Under the pieces are notes generated by a model that was not told the DNA's origin, did no database searches, and was given only the letters and a program-made list of their open reading frames with translations. Shown here one piece after another: positions 43,623-51,513 of a DNA stretch of 61,750 nt (positions are counted from its first letter, which is position 1; each line of letters begins with the position of its first letter). Position numbers and translations under genes: made by a program. This DNA is from Exiguobacterium sp. (GTDB taxonomy: Bacteria; Bacillota; Bacilli; Exiguobacteriales; Exiguobacteriaceae): assembly GCF_020832205.1 (NCBI RefSeq), contig NZ_JAFIFD010000020.1, positions 1 through 61,750 of the forward strand, in the 5' to 3' direction.

Positions 43623-44096
43623 ATGTGCCGTTTCATCACAGAATGGATGGACACGAACTGGATGTGGGTGACCGATCAGCCGACGTTTGAGCGCGCCGTG
43701 CGAGCGATTGGTCTTGAATTAGAAGGAAGAGGAATCGTCGCGGACACGTTCACCCGAGCCGTCCTCGAGCAAGAACGGACGATTCCGTCCGGTGTGAGCG
43801 ATGTCGCGGTCCCGGTCGCCGTCATCGACGTCCCGCGTTATGCGGCCCGGCTTGACGGCATCACGCTGTTGCATTTGAATCAACCGTTCGATGTTGGGAC
43901 GATTGCCGGGGGACCGGTCCGGGCAGAAATGATGTTCATCGTCACGGCGACGACAGACGAGCGCAAGGAAGCGTATCATAAACTGCTCGACGACCTGCTC
44001 ATGGACGACGAGGCGCTGCAAGCGCTCGTGCACGTACAAAGCCGGAGCGGATTATATCATTTGCAGGCGATGAATTTGAAAGCGTTTTCTTCCTGA
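43623..44096 (+). CDS. Degenerate PTS EIIA (GatA/fructose-type) lacking the active histidine
   Basis: A 157-residue protein with the PTS EIIA type 2 layout: FTRAVLEQERTIPSGVSDV, then AVP-x, a LLHLNQPFDV strand and LLDDLLMDDEALQALV. In active EIIAs the motif is AIPH, with His taking phosphate from HPr; here it reads AVPV, with Val65 in place of His. Galactitol-type GatA aligns best by eye. It stands alone: no EIIB, EIIC or BglG-type regulator is next to it. It may be a non-catalytic regulatory protein. ATG start after GAGGAATTAAG. A cre-like site overlaps its promoter. Confidence 0.75.
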   Translation: MCRFITEWMDTNWMWVTDQPTFERAVRAIGLELEGRGIVADTFTRAVLEQERTIPSGVSDVAVPVAVIDVPRYAARLDGITLLHLNQPFDVGTIAGGPVRAEMMFIVTATTDERKEAYHKLLDDLLMDDEALQALVHVQSRSGLYHLQAMNLKAFSS

Positions 44097-44125
44097 GCTG
44101 TTTCATGTACAATAGAATTAACTGA

Positions 44126-44153
44126 AAAAGAGCGCGGTCGCCGTGCTCTTTTT
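44126..44153 (+). terminator. Terminator of the EIIA-like gene
   Basis: AAAGAGCGCGG / CCGTGCTCTTT with a TCG loop and T-run. Confidence 0.88.
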
Positions 44154-44198
44154 TACGGCGTAAAAGTGAATCGTCATTCATTCAAAAGGGGGATTACT

Positions 44199-45743
44199 AT
44201 GGCAAACTTAGTCACGGCGTTACAAGGGGTAGTCGCCGAGCATCGCTCGAAGGCGGCCTACGTGTTCGGGGAAGACACGGTCAGTTATGAACAGTTTTTC
44301 GGGCAAGTGCGGGCGATGGCGTCGACGCTTGAAGCGAAAGGCGTCAACAAAGGAGATCACGTCGCACTCGTTCTCGGTAACAGTCCGGCATTTCTCATTT
44401 CTTACTTCGCGGTGCTCGCGCGAGGCGGCGTCGTCATCCCGATCAACCCTACATATACGCCAGATGAGATGGCCTATATTCTGCTCGACGGGGATGTGAA
44501 GGCCATCGTCGCCTTGTCACCGCTCGTCGCTCAAGCGAAAGGGGCGCTGACGCAACTGCCGCAGTTGAAACTGGTCATCTCGGTCCCGTACGCGGACGTG
44601 CCGGCTGAAACAGAAAGCGGCGCGATTGAGTTCTTACCGTTCGCCGACTCGCTTTCGGCGCTCGAAGGGGAGCTCGTCGAAGTCGATGAGGAAGAAGTCG
44701 CTGTCATCTTATACACGAGCGGGACGACCGGAAAACCAAAAGGGGCGCTGCTCACACATCGGAACTTGTTTTCGAACGCACAGTCGATCGGGGAATATCT
44801 TGAAATCACACCGGACGACAAGGCGCTCGCGGCGTTGCCGATGTTCCACGTCTTCTGTTTGACCGTCATCGTCAACGCACCGCTCTTGCGCGGGGCGACG
44901 ATCGTCATCTTACCGAAGTTCTCGCCGCAGGACGTCTTCGACCTCGTCCCGAGACATCGCGTCAGTATTTTCGCCGGCGTGCCGACGATGTACAATTTCT
45001 TGCTGCAAACGGCGATGAAAGTCCCGGCCAATGCGTCCGCGCTCAAACACGTCCGCGTCTTCGTGTCAGGCGGAGCGAGTTTGCCGGTGCAGCTGCTCGA
45101 ATCGTTTGAGCAGAAGTTTGAATGTAAGATCCTTGAAGGGTATGGGTTGTCAGAAGCCTCGCCGGTCACATGCTTCAACCCGCTCCACGGGGAACGGAAA
45201 GCCGGGTCGATCGGTCCATCGATCGTGCACGTCGAAAACAAAGTCGTCGACGAGCTCGGGGAAGAAGTGGGCGTCGGCGAGGTCGGTGAACTGATCGTCC
45301 GCGGTCCGAACGTCATGAAAGGGTATTATAAGCTGCCGGAAGAGACGTCGATGACGCTTCGGGACGGATGGCTTTATACGGGCGATTTGGCGAAGCGGGA
45401 CGAGGACGGGTATTTCTACATCGTCGACCGGAAAAAAGATATGGTCATCGTCGGCGGTTACAACGTCTATCCGCGAGAAGTCGAGGAAGTGCTCTATCAA
45501 CATCCGGGAATCGTCGAAGCGGCCGTCATCGGGGTGCCGGACGCTGAACAAGGCGAGGCGGTCAAGGCGTTCGTCGTCACGCGCGACAACATAACGACAG
45601 ACGATATCCGCGCGTTCGTGGCGACGAAGCTTGCGAAGTATAAACAACCGACGTATATCGAGTTGATCGACGAACTGCCGCGTAACACGACCGGAAAGAT
45701 TTTACGGACGGTCTTGAAGAGCGAGGCGTTCCAAAATAGTTGA
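44199..45743 (+). CDS. lcfB: Long-chain fatty acid--CoA ligase
   Basis: An ANL-superfamily acyl-CoA synthetase of 514 residues. The P-loop is YTSGTTGKPKGALLTH (about 178), then YGLSEASPVTCFNPL, YTGDLAKRDEDGYFYIVDRKKD and the C-terminal lysine region ELPRNTTGKILRTVL. It activates fatty acids for degradation or lipid synthesis, similar to B. subtilis LcfB (YhfL). ATG 44199 follows GGGGGATTACT; an ATG 11 codons earlier has no such site. Confidence 0.92.
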   Translation: MANLVTALQGVVAEHRSKAAYVFGEDTVSYEQFFGQVRAMASTLEAKGVNKGDHVALVLGNSPAFLISYFAVLARGGVVIPINPTYTPDEMAYILLDGDVKAIVALSPLVAQAKGALTQLPQLKLVISVPYADVPAETESGAIEFLPFADSLSALEGELVEVDEEEVAVILYTSGTTGKPKGALLTHRNLFSNAQSIGEYLEITPDDKALAALPMFHVFCLTVIVNAPLLRGATIVILPKFSPQDVFDLVPRHRVSIFAGVPTMYNFLLQTAMKVPANASALKHVRVFVSGGASLPVQLLESFEQKFECKILEGYGLSEASPVTCFNPLHGERKAGSIGPSIVHVENKVVDELGEEVGVGEVGELIVRGPNVMKGYYKLPEETSMTLRDGWLYTGDLAKRDEDGYFYIVDRKKDMVIVGGYNVYPREVEEVLYQHPGIVEAAVIGVPDAEQGEAVKAFVVTRDNITTDDIRAFVATKLAKYKQPTYIELIDELPRNTTGKILRTVLKSEAFQNS

Positions 45744-45750
45744 CGGAGGA

Positions 45751-45778
45751 GAGCGACACAAAGTTGTCGCTCTTTTTC
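45751..45778 (+). terminator. Terminator of the acyl-CoA ligase gene
   Basis: GAGCGACA / TGTCGCTC with a short loop and TTTTT. Confidence 0.88.
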
Positions 45779-45789
45779 ATCGCAATCGT

Positions 45790-45818
45790 TTGACACTATT
45801 ACGGGGTAGGGGTATATT
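45790..45818 (+). promoter_or_regulatory. csoR-copAZ promoter with GC-rich CsoR operator
   Basis: TTGACA (45790-45795), 17-base spacer, TATATT (45813-45818). The spacer holds TACGGGGTAGGGGTA, the G-tract-rich pseudo-dyad typical of CsoR sites, so apo-CsoR would sit over the promoter. Confidence 0.8.
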
Positions 45819-45836
45819 GGTGGTGAGGTGATAACC

Positions 45837-46139
45837 ATGGAGGAATACATGCATGAACAACCGCTCGTTCCACGCGACGATGCCGAGCGCGAAGCACTCA
45901 GCAAACGTCTGCGCCGGATCGAAGGACAAGTCCGCGGCATTCAAAAGATGGTCGAGAGCGACCGTTACTGCGTCGATATATTGACACAGACGTCGGCGAT
46001 TCAGGCGGCGCTCAAACAAGTCGAGCTGCAACTGCTCGAACGTCATATGCGCAAATGTTTGGTTCACGCGAGCGAGACGGAAGATATGGATCCGTACATT
46101 GACGAATTGATGACAATCGTCAGCCGGATTAAAAAGTAA
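45837..46139 (+). CDS. csoR: Copper-sensing repressor CsoR
   Basis: A 100-residue all-helical DUF156 repressor that leaves DNA when it binds Cu(I). The three copper ligands are present: Cys45 (RYCVDIL), His70 and Cys74 (LLERHMRKCLVH). RRIEGQVRGIQKMVESD is the DNA-facing helix 1 signature. ATG 45837 follows GAGGTGATAACC; a GTG inside that site is in frame but unlikely. First gene of csoR-copA-copZ, 12 bases before copA. Confidence 0.95.
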   Translation: MEEYMHEQPLVPRDDAEREALSKRLRRIEGQVRGIQKMVESDRYCVDILTQTSAIQAALKQVELQLLERHMRKCLVHASETEDMDPYIDELMTIVSRIKK

Positions 46140-46151
46140 GGAGGTCGAGCG

Positions 46152-48263
46152 ATGAAAACCGTCGAACTGTCGATTCAAGGAATGACATGCGCCGCATGCT
46201 CGGCCCGAATCGAAAAAGTATTAAATAAAATGGATGGGGTCGAAGCGACCGTCAATTTACCGCTCGAAACGGCGATGATCCGTGTCGAGGATGGCATCAC
46301 GGAAGAAGAACTGATTGCCCGGATCGAGAAGATCGGTTACGGGGCGGAACGGAAAGTAGAGCTTACCAAGAAGCACGATTTGCGTCCGCTCGAACGAAAA
46401 GTACTCATCTCGTCCTTGTTATCGGCCCCGCTTTTACTCGTCATGATCACGCATATTCCAGGTTTCATGTTTCATGCAGATTGGCTCATGAACCCATGGT
46501 GGCAGTTTGCGCTCGCGACGCCGGTCCAATTTTGGATCGGGGCCCAGTTTTATCAAGGCGCGTATAAGAGTTTGAAGAGCGGCAGTGCCAATATGGACGT
46601 GCTCGTCGCGACCGGCACATCGGCCGCTTACTTCTATTCCGTATTCGAAATGCTCGTGCATCCGGCGCATCCGGCGCTCTATTTCGAGACGAGTGCGGTC
46701 CTCATCACACTCGTCCTCGTCGGGAAATGGCTGGAGGCGAGGGCAAAAGAGAAGACGACCGATGCGCTCAAGTCGCTGTTGTCTCTTCAGGCGAAAGAGG
46801 CGATCTTGTTCGTCGATGGAGAGGAGCGTTCGGTCGCGGTCGAGCTCGTCAACGTCGGGGATGTCCTCGTCGTCCGTCCGGGTGAGAAAGTGCCGGTCGA
46901 TGGCCGCATCATCGAAGGCGAGACGATCGTCGACGAGTCCATGTTGACGGGAGAATCGATCCCTGCTGAAAAAGGCGTCGGTTTTGAGGTCGTCGGCGGG
47001 ACGATCAACCGCTCGCACCGCGTCTTGATGACCGCCGAACGGGTCGGCAGTGAGACAATGCTCGCCCAAATCGTGCGAGTCGTCGAACAGGCACAGACGG
47101 ATAAAGCGCCGATCCAACGGCAAGCCGACCGTATCTCAGGCGTCTTCGTACCGATCGTCGTCGCCATCAGTGCGGTCACGTTTGCCGTCTGGGCGTTCGG
47201 CCTTGGCAACATGGATATGGCCATCCGGGCGTCGATTGCGGTACTCGTCATCGCCTGTCCGTGCGCGCTCGGCCTGGCAACACCGACCTCAATCATGGTC
47301 GGGACCGGCCGTGCCGCCGAACAAGGTGTCCTCTTTAAAGGTGGCGGCCAGCTCGAGTCGTTGAACGGGGCGGACATCATCGTCTTTGACAAGACCGGAA
47401 CGCTCACGAACGGTACACCCGAAGTCGTCACGACGTTCGGGGACGAGTCGTATTTACGTCAAGCCGTCATGGCTGAGCGTCAGTCGACCCATCCGCTCGC
47501 TGAAGCGATCGGAAAACTCGACGGAAACGGTCACGTTGAGCAGGTCGAGGAGCTCGCTGGCCGAGGATTGAAAGCGGTCGTCGATGGGAATGAGCTTCTT
47601 ATCGGGTCCGTCCGAATGATGCAGGAATCAGGATTTCGGTTACCGGATTGGGACATGGAGGCGATGACGCCCGTATACGTGGCGGACGCTTCCGGTATTA
47701 AAGCTGTGTTTGGGCTGAAAGACCGCTTGAAAGAAGGCAGTCGGGACGTCGTCCGTCAACTCGCGAAAACACGTCACGTCTACGTCTTGACAGGCGACCG
47801 CCGAGAAGTCGCCATGGATGTCGCCCGAGAGCTCGGTATCCCCGAGGCGAACGTCATCGCGGAAGTATTGCCGGTTGAAAAAGCCGATCATATCGAGGCG
47901 CTCAAACAGAAAGGGCGTGTCGCGATGGTCGGTGACGGCATGAACGACGCACCGGCGCTCGCGGTCGCTGATGTCGGCATCGCCTTCGGCAGCGGGACGG
48001 ATGTGGCGCTTGAAGCGGCCGATGTGACCGTGATGGGGAAAGATGTAATCGGCGTGACGCGTGCGCTCGAGATGAGCCGGCTGACGATGAAGAACATCCG
48101 CCAAAACTTGTTTTGGGCACTCGCCTACAACAGTCTCGGGATCCCAGTCGCGGCGGCAGGATTGCTCGCCCCATGGATTGCCGGGGCGGCGATGGCGTTC
48201 AGTTCGGTGTCAGTCGTCTTGAACGCGTTACGATTAAAAACTCAAGGAGGAACGAACTCATGA
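46152..48263 (+). CDS. copA: Copper-exporting P1B-type ATPase
   Basis: A Cu(I) exporter of 703 residues. It has one N-terminal metal-binding domain (MTCAAC at 11-16), where B. subtilis CopA has two, which explains the shorter length. Membrane segments start at about 85; the transport motif CPC is at 369-371. Asp413 of DKTGT is phosphorylated, the STHPLAEA motif follows, and [10 protein letters not shown] forms the hinge. ATG 46152 follows AAGGAGGTCGAGCG. Its stop overlaps the copZ start. Confidence 0.96.
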   Translation: MKTVELSIQGMTCAACSARIEKVLNKMDGVEATVNLPLETAMIRVEDGITEEELIARIEKIGYGAERKVELTKKHDLRPLERKVLISSLLSAPLLLVMITHIPGFMFHADWLMNPWWQFALATPVQFWIGAQFYQGAYKSLKSGSANMDVLVATGTSAAYFYSVFEMLVHPAHPALYFETSAVLITLVLVGKWLEARAKEKTTDALKSLLSLQAKEAILFVDGEERSVAVELVNVGDVLVVRPGEKVPVDGRIIEGETIVDESMLTGESIPAEKGVGFEVVGGTINRSHRVLMTAERVGSETMLAQIVRVVEQAQTDKAPIQRQADRISGVFVPIVVAISAVTFAVWAFGLGNMDMAIRASIAVLVIACPCALGLATPTSIMVGTGRAAEQGVLFKGGGQLESLNGADIIVFDKTGTLTNGTPEVVTTFGDESYLRQAVMAERQSTHPLAEAIGKLDGNGHVEQVEELAGRGLKAVVDGNELLIGSVRMMQESGFRLPDWDMEAMTPVYVADASGIKAVFGLKDRLKEGSRDVVRQLAKTRHVYVLTGDRREVAMDVARELGIPEANVIAEVLPVEKADHIEALKQKGRVAMVGDGMNDAPALAVADVGIAFGSGTDVALEAADVTVMGKDVIGVTRALEMSRLTMKNIRQNLFWALAYNSLGIPVAAAGLLAPWIAGAAMAFSSVSVVLNALRLKTQGGTNS

Positions 48264-48466
48264 ACGAGACAGTATTGAAAGTAGAAGGTATGACGTGCAA
48301 TCATTGCAAGGCGGCGGTCGAAGGGGCGTTGGCCGAGCTTGAAGGCGTCGAGTCAGCTATCGTATCGTTGCAAGACCACCGCGTCGATGTGATCCACAAC
48401 GACAAAGTGTCGGTGAAAACGATGATCGAAGCGATTGAAGAGCAAGGTTATGACGTAAACGCATGA
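48260..48466 (+). CDS. copZ: Copper chaperone CopZ
   Basis: A 68-residue heavy-metal-associated domain (ferredoxin-like fold) that carries Cu(I) to CopA. The metal loop is GMTCNHCK at residues 10-17. ATG 48260 follows CAAGGAGGAACGAACTC and overlaps the copA stop by four bases. It closes the copper operon, followed by a strong terminator. Confidence 0.95.
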   Translation: MNETVLKVEGMTCNHCKAAVEGALAELEGVESAIVSLQDHRVDVIHNDKVSVKTMIEAIEEQGYDVNA

Positions 48467-48472
48467 ACCGTT

Positions 48473-48500
48473 GTCCCGCCCTCGAGGCGGGACTTTTTTT
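48473..48500 (+). terminator. Terminator of csoR-copA-copZ
   Basis: GTCCCGCC / GGCGGGAC with a CTCGA loop and seven Ts. Confidence 0.93.
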
Positions 48501-48503
48501 GCA

Positions 48504-48533
48504 TTGGGCAAGACGAGGGAAATGTGCTATATT
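48504..48533 (+). promoter_or_regulatory. Promoter of the 30-residue peptide gene
   Basis: TTGGGC (48504-48509), 18-base spacer, TATATT (48528-48533), about 45 bases before the start codon. Confidence 0.6.
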
Positions 48534-48577
48534 GGAGGTGATAATGAGAATCGGTATCAGTGGGAAGGTGGATGGTG

Positions 48578-48670
48578 ATGGAACTCGTCATGATTAGCGG
48601 TGTGGTGGCGCTCCTGAGCGGGGGCACGGCTTTCCTTGCCCAAAAGTTGCGGGAGCAGACGTCCCGATGA
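48578..48670 (+). CDS. Small membrane peptide (30 residues)
   Basis: Thirty codons from ATG to TGA. The N-terminal ~20 residues are hydrophobic (LVMISGVVALLSGGTAFLA), and the tail is basic (QKLREQTSR), giving a single-span peptide with a cytoplasmic positive end. A full transcription unit surrounds it: SigA-like promoter, GGGAAGGTGG Shine-Dalgarno site, and a terminator starting one base after the stop. No family is recognised. Small size plus a self-contained unit would suit a regulator of a membrane complex, or a type I toxin; I see no obvious antisense RNA promoter. It lies between the copper operon and cssRS. Confidence 0.72.
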   Translation: MELVMISGVVALLSGGTAFLAQKLREQTSR

Positions 48671-48692
48671 AGAGGGGAAACCCTCTTTTTTT
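48671..48692 (+). terminator. Terminator of the 30-residue peptide gene
   Basis: AGAGGG / CCCTCT with a GAAA tetraloop and seven Ts. Confidence 0.92.
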
Positions 48693-48794
48693 GCGGGCTT
48701 GTCGCACATTACAACGGCTTTTTGCGAGGATATTCCCATCATTCGCCCATAAATGTTTGATATGATATGTAAAAACGTTGCAGGAGTGAATCGG

Positions 48795-49457
48795 ATGTAC
48801 ACAATCTACTTAGTCGACGATGAAATCAACTTGAATAAAATGCTCGTCACATATTTAGAACAGGAAGGATATCGGGTCCGGTCATTCACTGACGGGGTCT
48901 CGGCGCAGGCTGCGATCAAAGATGAACCGGATCTCTGGGTACTCGATATCATGTTGCCGGACCTAGACGGCTTCCAGCTGTTGAAACAAATCAAAGCGAC
49001 AAACGCCAACACGCCGACGATTTTCATTTCGGCACGCGATGAGGATATCGATAAAATCATCGGGCTTGAGATGGGGTCTGATGACTACATCGCCAAGCCG
49101 TTTTTGCCGCGCGAGCTCGTCATCCGGGTCAAAAAGTTGATTGACCGCGTCTACGGATCGAAGTCGAACGAACATATCGATTACGGCGAGTATACGATTT
49201 ATCCGGACAAGCGCCTCATCAAGCATGAAGACGAAGAAATCGATTTGACGTCGAAAGAGTTCGATTTGTTGCTCCTCTTTTTAGAGCACCCGGGTTCGGC
49301 GTTGTCGCGTGAACAGATTTTAGAAGGGGTTTGGGGACACGACTATTTCGGCTCCGACCGAGTCGTCGATGATTTGGTCCGCCGGCTCCGGAAGAAATTG
49401 CATCGGCTCGAACTTGAGACGCTCTATGGTGTCGGCTACCGACTCGTCAAGCCATGA
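48795..49457 (+). CDS. cssR: Response regulator CssR (OmpR family)
   Basis: A 220-residue response regulator. The receiver domain has YLVDDE at the start, phosphorylation site in VLDIMLPDLDG (about Asp52), and KPF near residue 102. The winged-helix C-terminal domain has LTSKEFDLLLLFLEHPG and GHDYFGSDRVVDDLVRRLR, which match B. subtilis CssR closely. With CssS it responds to misfolded secreted protein and induces htrA-type proteases. ATG 48795 follows GCAGGAGTGAATCGG; earlier in-frame ATGs precede that site. It overlaps cssS by four bases. Confidence 0.9.
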   Translation: MYTIYLVDDEINLNKMLVTYLEQEGYRVRSFTDGVSAQAAIKDEPDLWVLDIMLPDLDGFQLLKQIKATNANTPTIFISARDEDIDKIIGLEMGSDDYIAKPFLPRELVIRVKKLIDRVYGSKSNEHIDYGEYTIYPDKRLIKHEDEEIDLTSKEFDLLLLFLEHPGSALSREQILEGVWGHDYFGSDRVVDDLVRRLRKKLHRLELETLYGVGYRLVKP

Positions 49458-50827
49458 AACTTGAGCAGTTCAAGCCGAAACGGCTCATGTGGAAGATTTG
49501 GGTGCTCATCCTGTTGATTATCGTCACGCTCGCGTTGATGATTTTGCTCACCGTCCGCTCGTCGATCGCCCAGTTCATTGATGAACAAGTATACGAGACG
49601 TTGCAAGACGTTGATTATTACCTTGGAAATACGAACGAGCTCGAGAACATTCCGCGTAACCCGATCGAGTATGACCGCCGTCAACAAGAGTCGCGTTCCG
49701 TCAACCAGCTCATTTTCTTGCCGAACGGACGGATCATTTACGGCTCGGCCCCGCTCGAGTTGACGAACCGGATGTACCGCGAAGCGATCGAGCAGACGGG
49801 GGAGGTCGAGAAATACCAGACGACGATTGACGGGGAAGACGTCTACTACATCATTCGTCAAAATGAGTATGATGGGACGATCATCTATCAGGCGTCATAT
49901 GCATGGGATGCTTATCGCCGTGAGCTCGTCTCGACCCTATTTTGGCGCATCTCGATTTTGATCGGTGTGATCAGTCTGCTGTCGCTCATCCCGGCGCTTT
50001 GGATGTCACGAGAACTGACGAAGCCGATCGTCGAGATGGAACGGGCCGTTGAAAAAATCTCGAACCGGCAATGGGAGACGGTGTTGCCGCTCGCGCGTGA
50101 AGATGAGCTCGGGCAGTTGGCCCGGTCGATCGACGCGATGCGGAAAGAGCTTCAAGAGCAAGATTTGGCGCAACAGGCGTTGCTTCAAAACATCTCGCAC
50201 GACTTGAAGACACCAATCATGGTCATCCGTGGTTACGCGCAGTCCATCGGGGACGGCATTTATCCGACCGGGGATTTGAAAGGGTCAGCTGAAGTCATCG
50301 ACGAAGAAGCGTCCCGCCTCGAGAAGAAAGTCGTCGATTTGCTGTACGTCACGAAACTCGAGTATTTCAAAGGCCAGGAGATGCGTCTCGAGCCGATCAA
50401 CCTCGATAAGCTTATGGAACTGCTCGTCGCACGCTTCAAACTGCGCGGCGACTTGGACTGGCGCATCACCGGTCACGCAGGTGAGATGTTAGGGGACGGC
50501 GAACAGATCCGTGTCGCCTTCGAGAACGTGCTTGATAACGCCCTCCGCTACGCCGAGTCGACGATTCAAATCGAACTCGAGCGCACGGACGCGGGAATCG
50601 GCGTCACGATTAAAAACGACGGTCCGCCTGTCGACGAAAACTTGGACTTGTTCCATCAGTTCTCCCGAGGGAAACAAGGAAAATTCGGTCTCGGACTGTT
50701 TATCGTCCAACGCATCGTGACGCTCCATCAAGGAGAAGTCACGTTAGGAAATACTTCGAACGGAGTTGCTGTCCGATTCCGCTTCCCGCAGCAAAAATCG
50801 ATCCAAAATTCAAATTTAGACGCTTGA
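49454..50827 (+). CDS. cssS: Sensor histidine kinase CssS
   Basis: A 457-residue kinase. The first span is at about 12-35, then an extracytoplasmic sensor of ~130 residues, a second span (about 163-182) and a HAMP linker. The dimerisation domain has the H-box NISHDLKTPIMVIRGY. The ATPase domain has N-box FENVLDNALRYAES and G-box GKFGLGLFIVQRI. Size and partner match B. subtilis CssS. It starts within the cssR stop (ATGA), so the two are translationally coupled, and ends at a strong terminator. Confidence 0.9.
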   Translation: MKLEQFKPKRLMWKIWVLILLIIVTLALMILLTVRSSIAQFIDEQVYETLQDVDYYLGNTNELENIPRNPIEYDRRQQESRSVNQLIFLPNGRIIYGSAPLELTNRMYREAIEQTGEVEKYQTTIDGEDVYYIIRQNEYDGTIIYQASYAWDAYRRELVSTLFWRISILIGVISLLSLIPALWMSRELTKPIVEMERAVEKISNRQWETVLPLAREDELGQLARSIDAMRKELQEQDLAQQALLQNISHDLKTPIMVIRGYAQSIGDGIYPTGDLKGSAEVIDEEASRLEKKVVDLLYVTKLEYFKGQEMRLEPINLDKLMELLVARFKLRGDLDWRITGHAGEMLGDGEQIRVAFENVLDNALRYAESTIQIELERTDAGIGVTIKNDGPPVDENLDLFHQFSRGKQGKFGLGLFIVQRIVTLHQGEVTLGNTSNGVAVRFRFPQQKSIQNSNLDA

Positions 50828-50835
50828 ATTTTTAA

Positions 50836-50862
50836 AAACCAGCCGAAATCGGCTGGTTTTTT
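50836..50862 (+). terminator. Terminator of cssRS
   Basis: AACCAGCCGA / TCGGCTGGTT with a short loop and T-run. Confidence 0.92.
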
Positions 50863-50955
50863 AGTTGGGCAATTTGAAAACGCGATTTGCTGCTTCGGTT
50901 AGAACTTGGTATGAATAACGTGTAAGTCACAATAAACGGTATGGAGGATGAACAG

Positions 50956-51426
50956 ATGACGCAGTTGACGAATGACACTAGAGCTTTGCTTCCGGTATTT
51001 AACGAATATGGGGAGGCGGAGACGCTCGTCTATCAGCCAGACGGAGTCCATCGGATGAAAGGTTCACCGATGCATTTGCTCGAGACGGCCTGTCTCTATT
51101 ATGGGTCGAGCATCCAAGGACGAATTGAAGCGGCCCGGTACGTGCTCGGTCCGCATCGTAAGACGCCGGTCGTCATGGATTGGCACGCCGATGCCGTCTT
51201 TTTCCCGACGATCGCCAAAGAGAGTCCTGATTGTGCGTGGATCAACTTCCAACACGTCACCGACATCAAACGCTGTAAGGACGGGACACGCATCCAGTTC
51301 TTGACCGGCGAATCCGTGGAAGTCAATGTGTCCGACCATACCGTCTCGCGTCAAAAACAACGCTCGATTGAAATCTCCTATGCGTTCCAAAAACGTTTTC
51401 ACAGCAGCACATTGAGCCGCACGTAA
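50956..51426 (+). CDS. comK: Competence transcription factor ComK
   Basis: A 156-residue ComK-family activator of DNA-uptake genes. The conserved core runs from about 38 to 110: LLETACLYYGSSIQGRIEAA, KTPVVMDWHADAVFFPT and CAWINFQHVTDIK. B. subtilis ComK has 192 residues; the C-terminal part after about 130 is short here. ATG 50956 follows GGAGGATGAACAG; an ATG five codons earlier overlaps that site. Upstream, AAAACGCGATTTG (within 50877-50891) is close to one ComK half-box AAAAN5TTTT. The position near addBA is as in B. subtilis. Confidence 0.85.
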   Translation: MTQLTNDTRALLPVFNEYGEAETLVYQPDGVHRMKGSPMHLLETACLYYGSSIQGRIEAARYVLGPHRKTPVVMDWHADAVFFPTIAKESPDCAWINFQHVTDIKRCKDGTRIQFLTGESVEVNVSDHTVSRQKQRSIEISYAFQKRFHSSTLSRT

Positions 51427-51513
51427 AGATTGAAATCAACAGTGAACCCCTCTATGATGAAGAAGAATAGTTCATATGTGTATTTGCACATCATCTGAAA
51501 GTGAGGGGTCATT

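Noticed and set aside
46434-47431. Two open frames of more than 210 codons antisense to copA
   Set aside because: GC-rich third positions of copA keep the opposite frames open; copA itself shows all P-type ATPase motifs.
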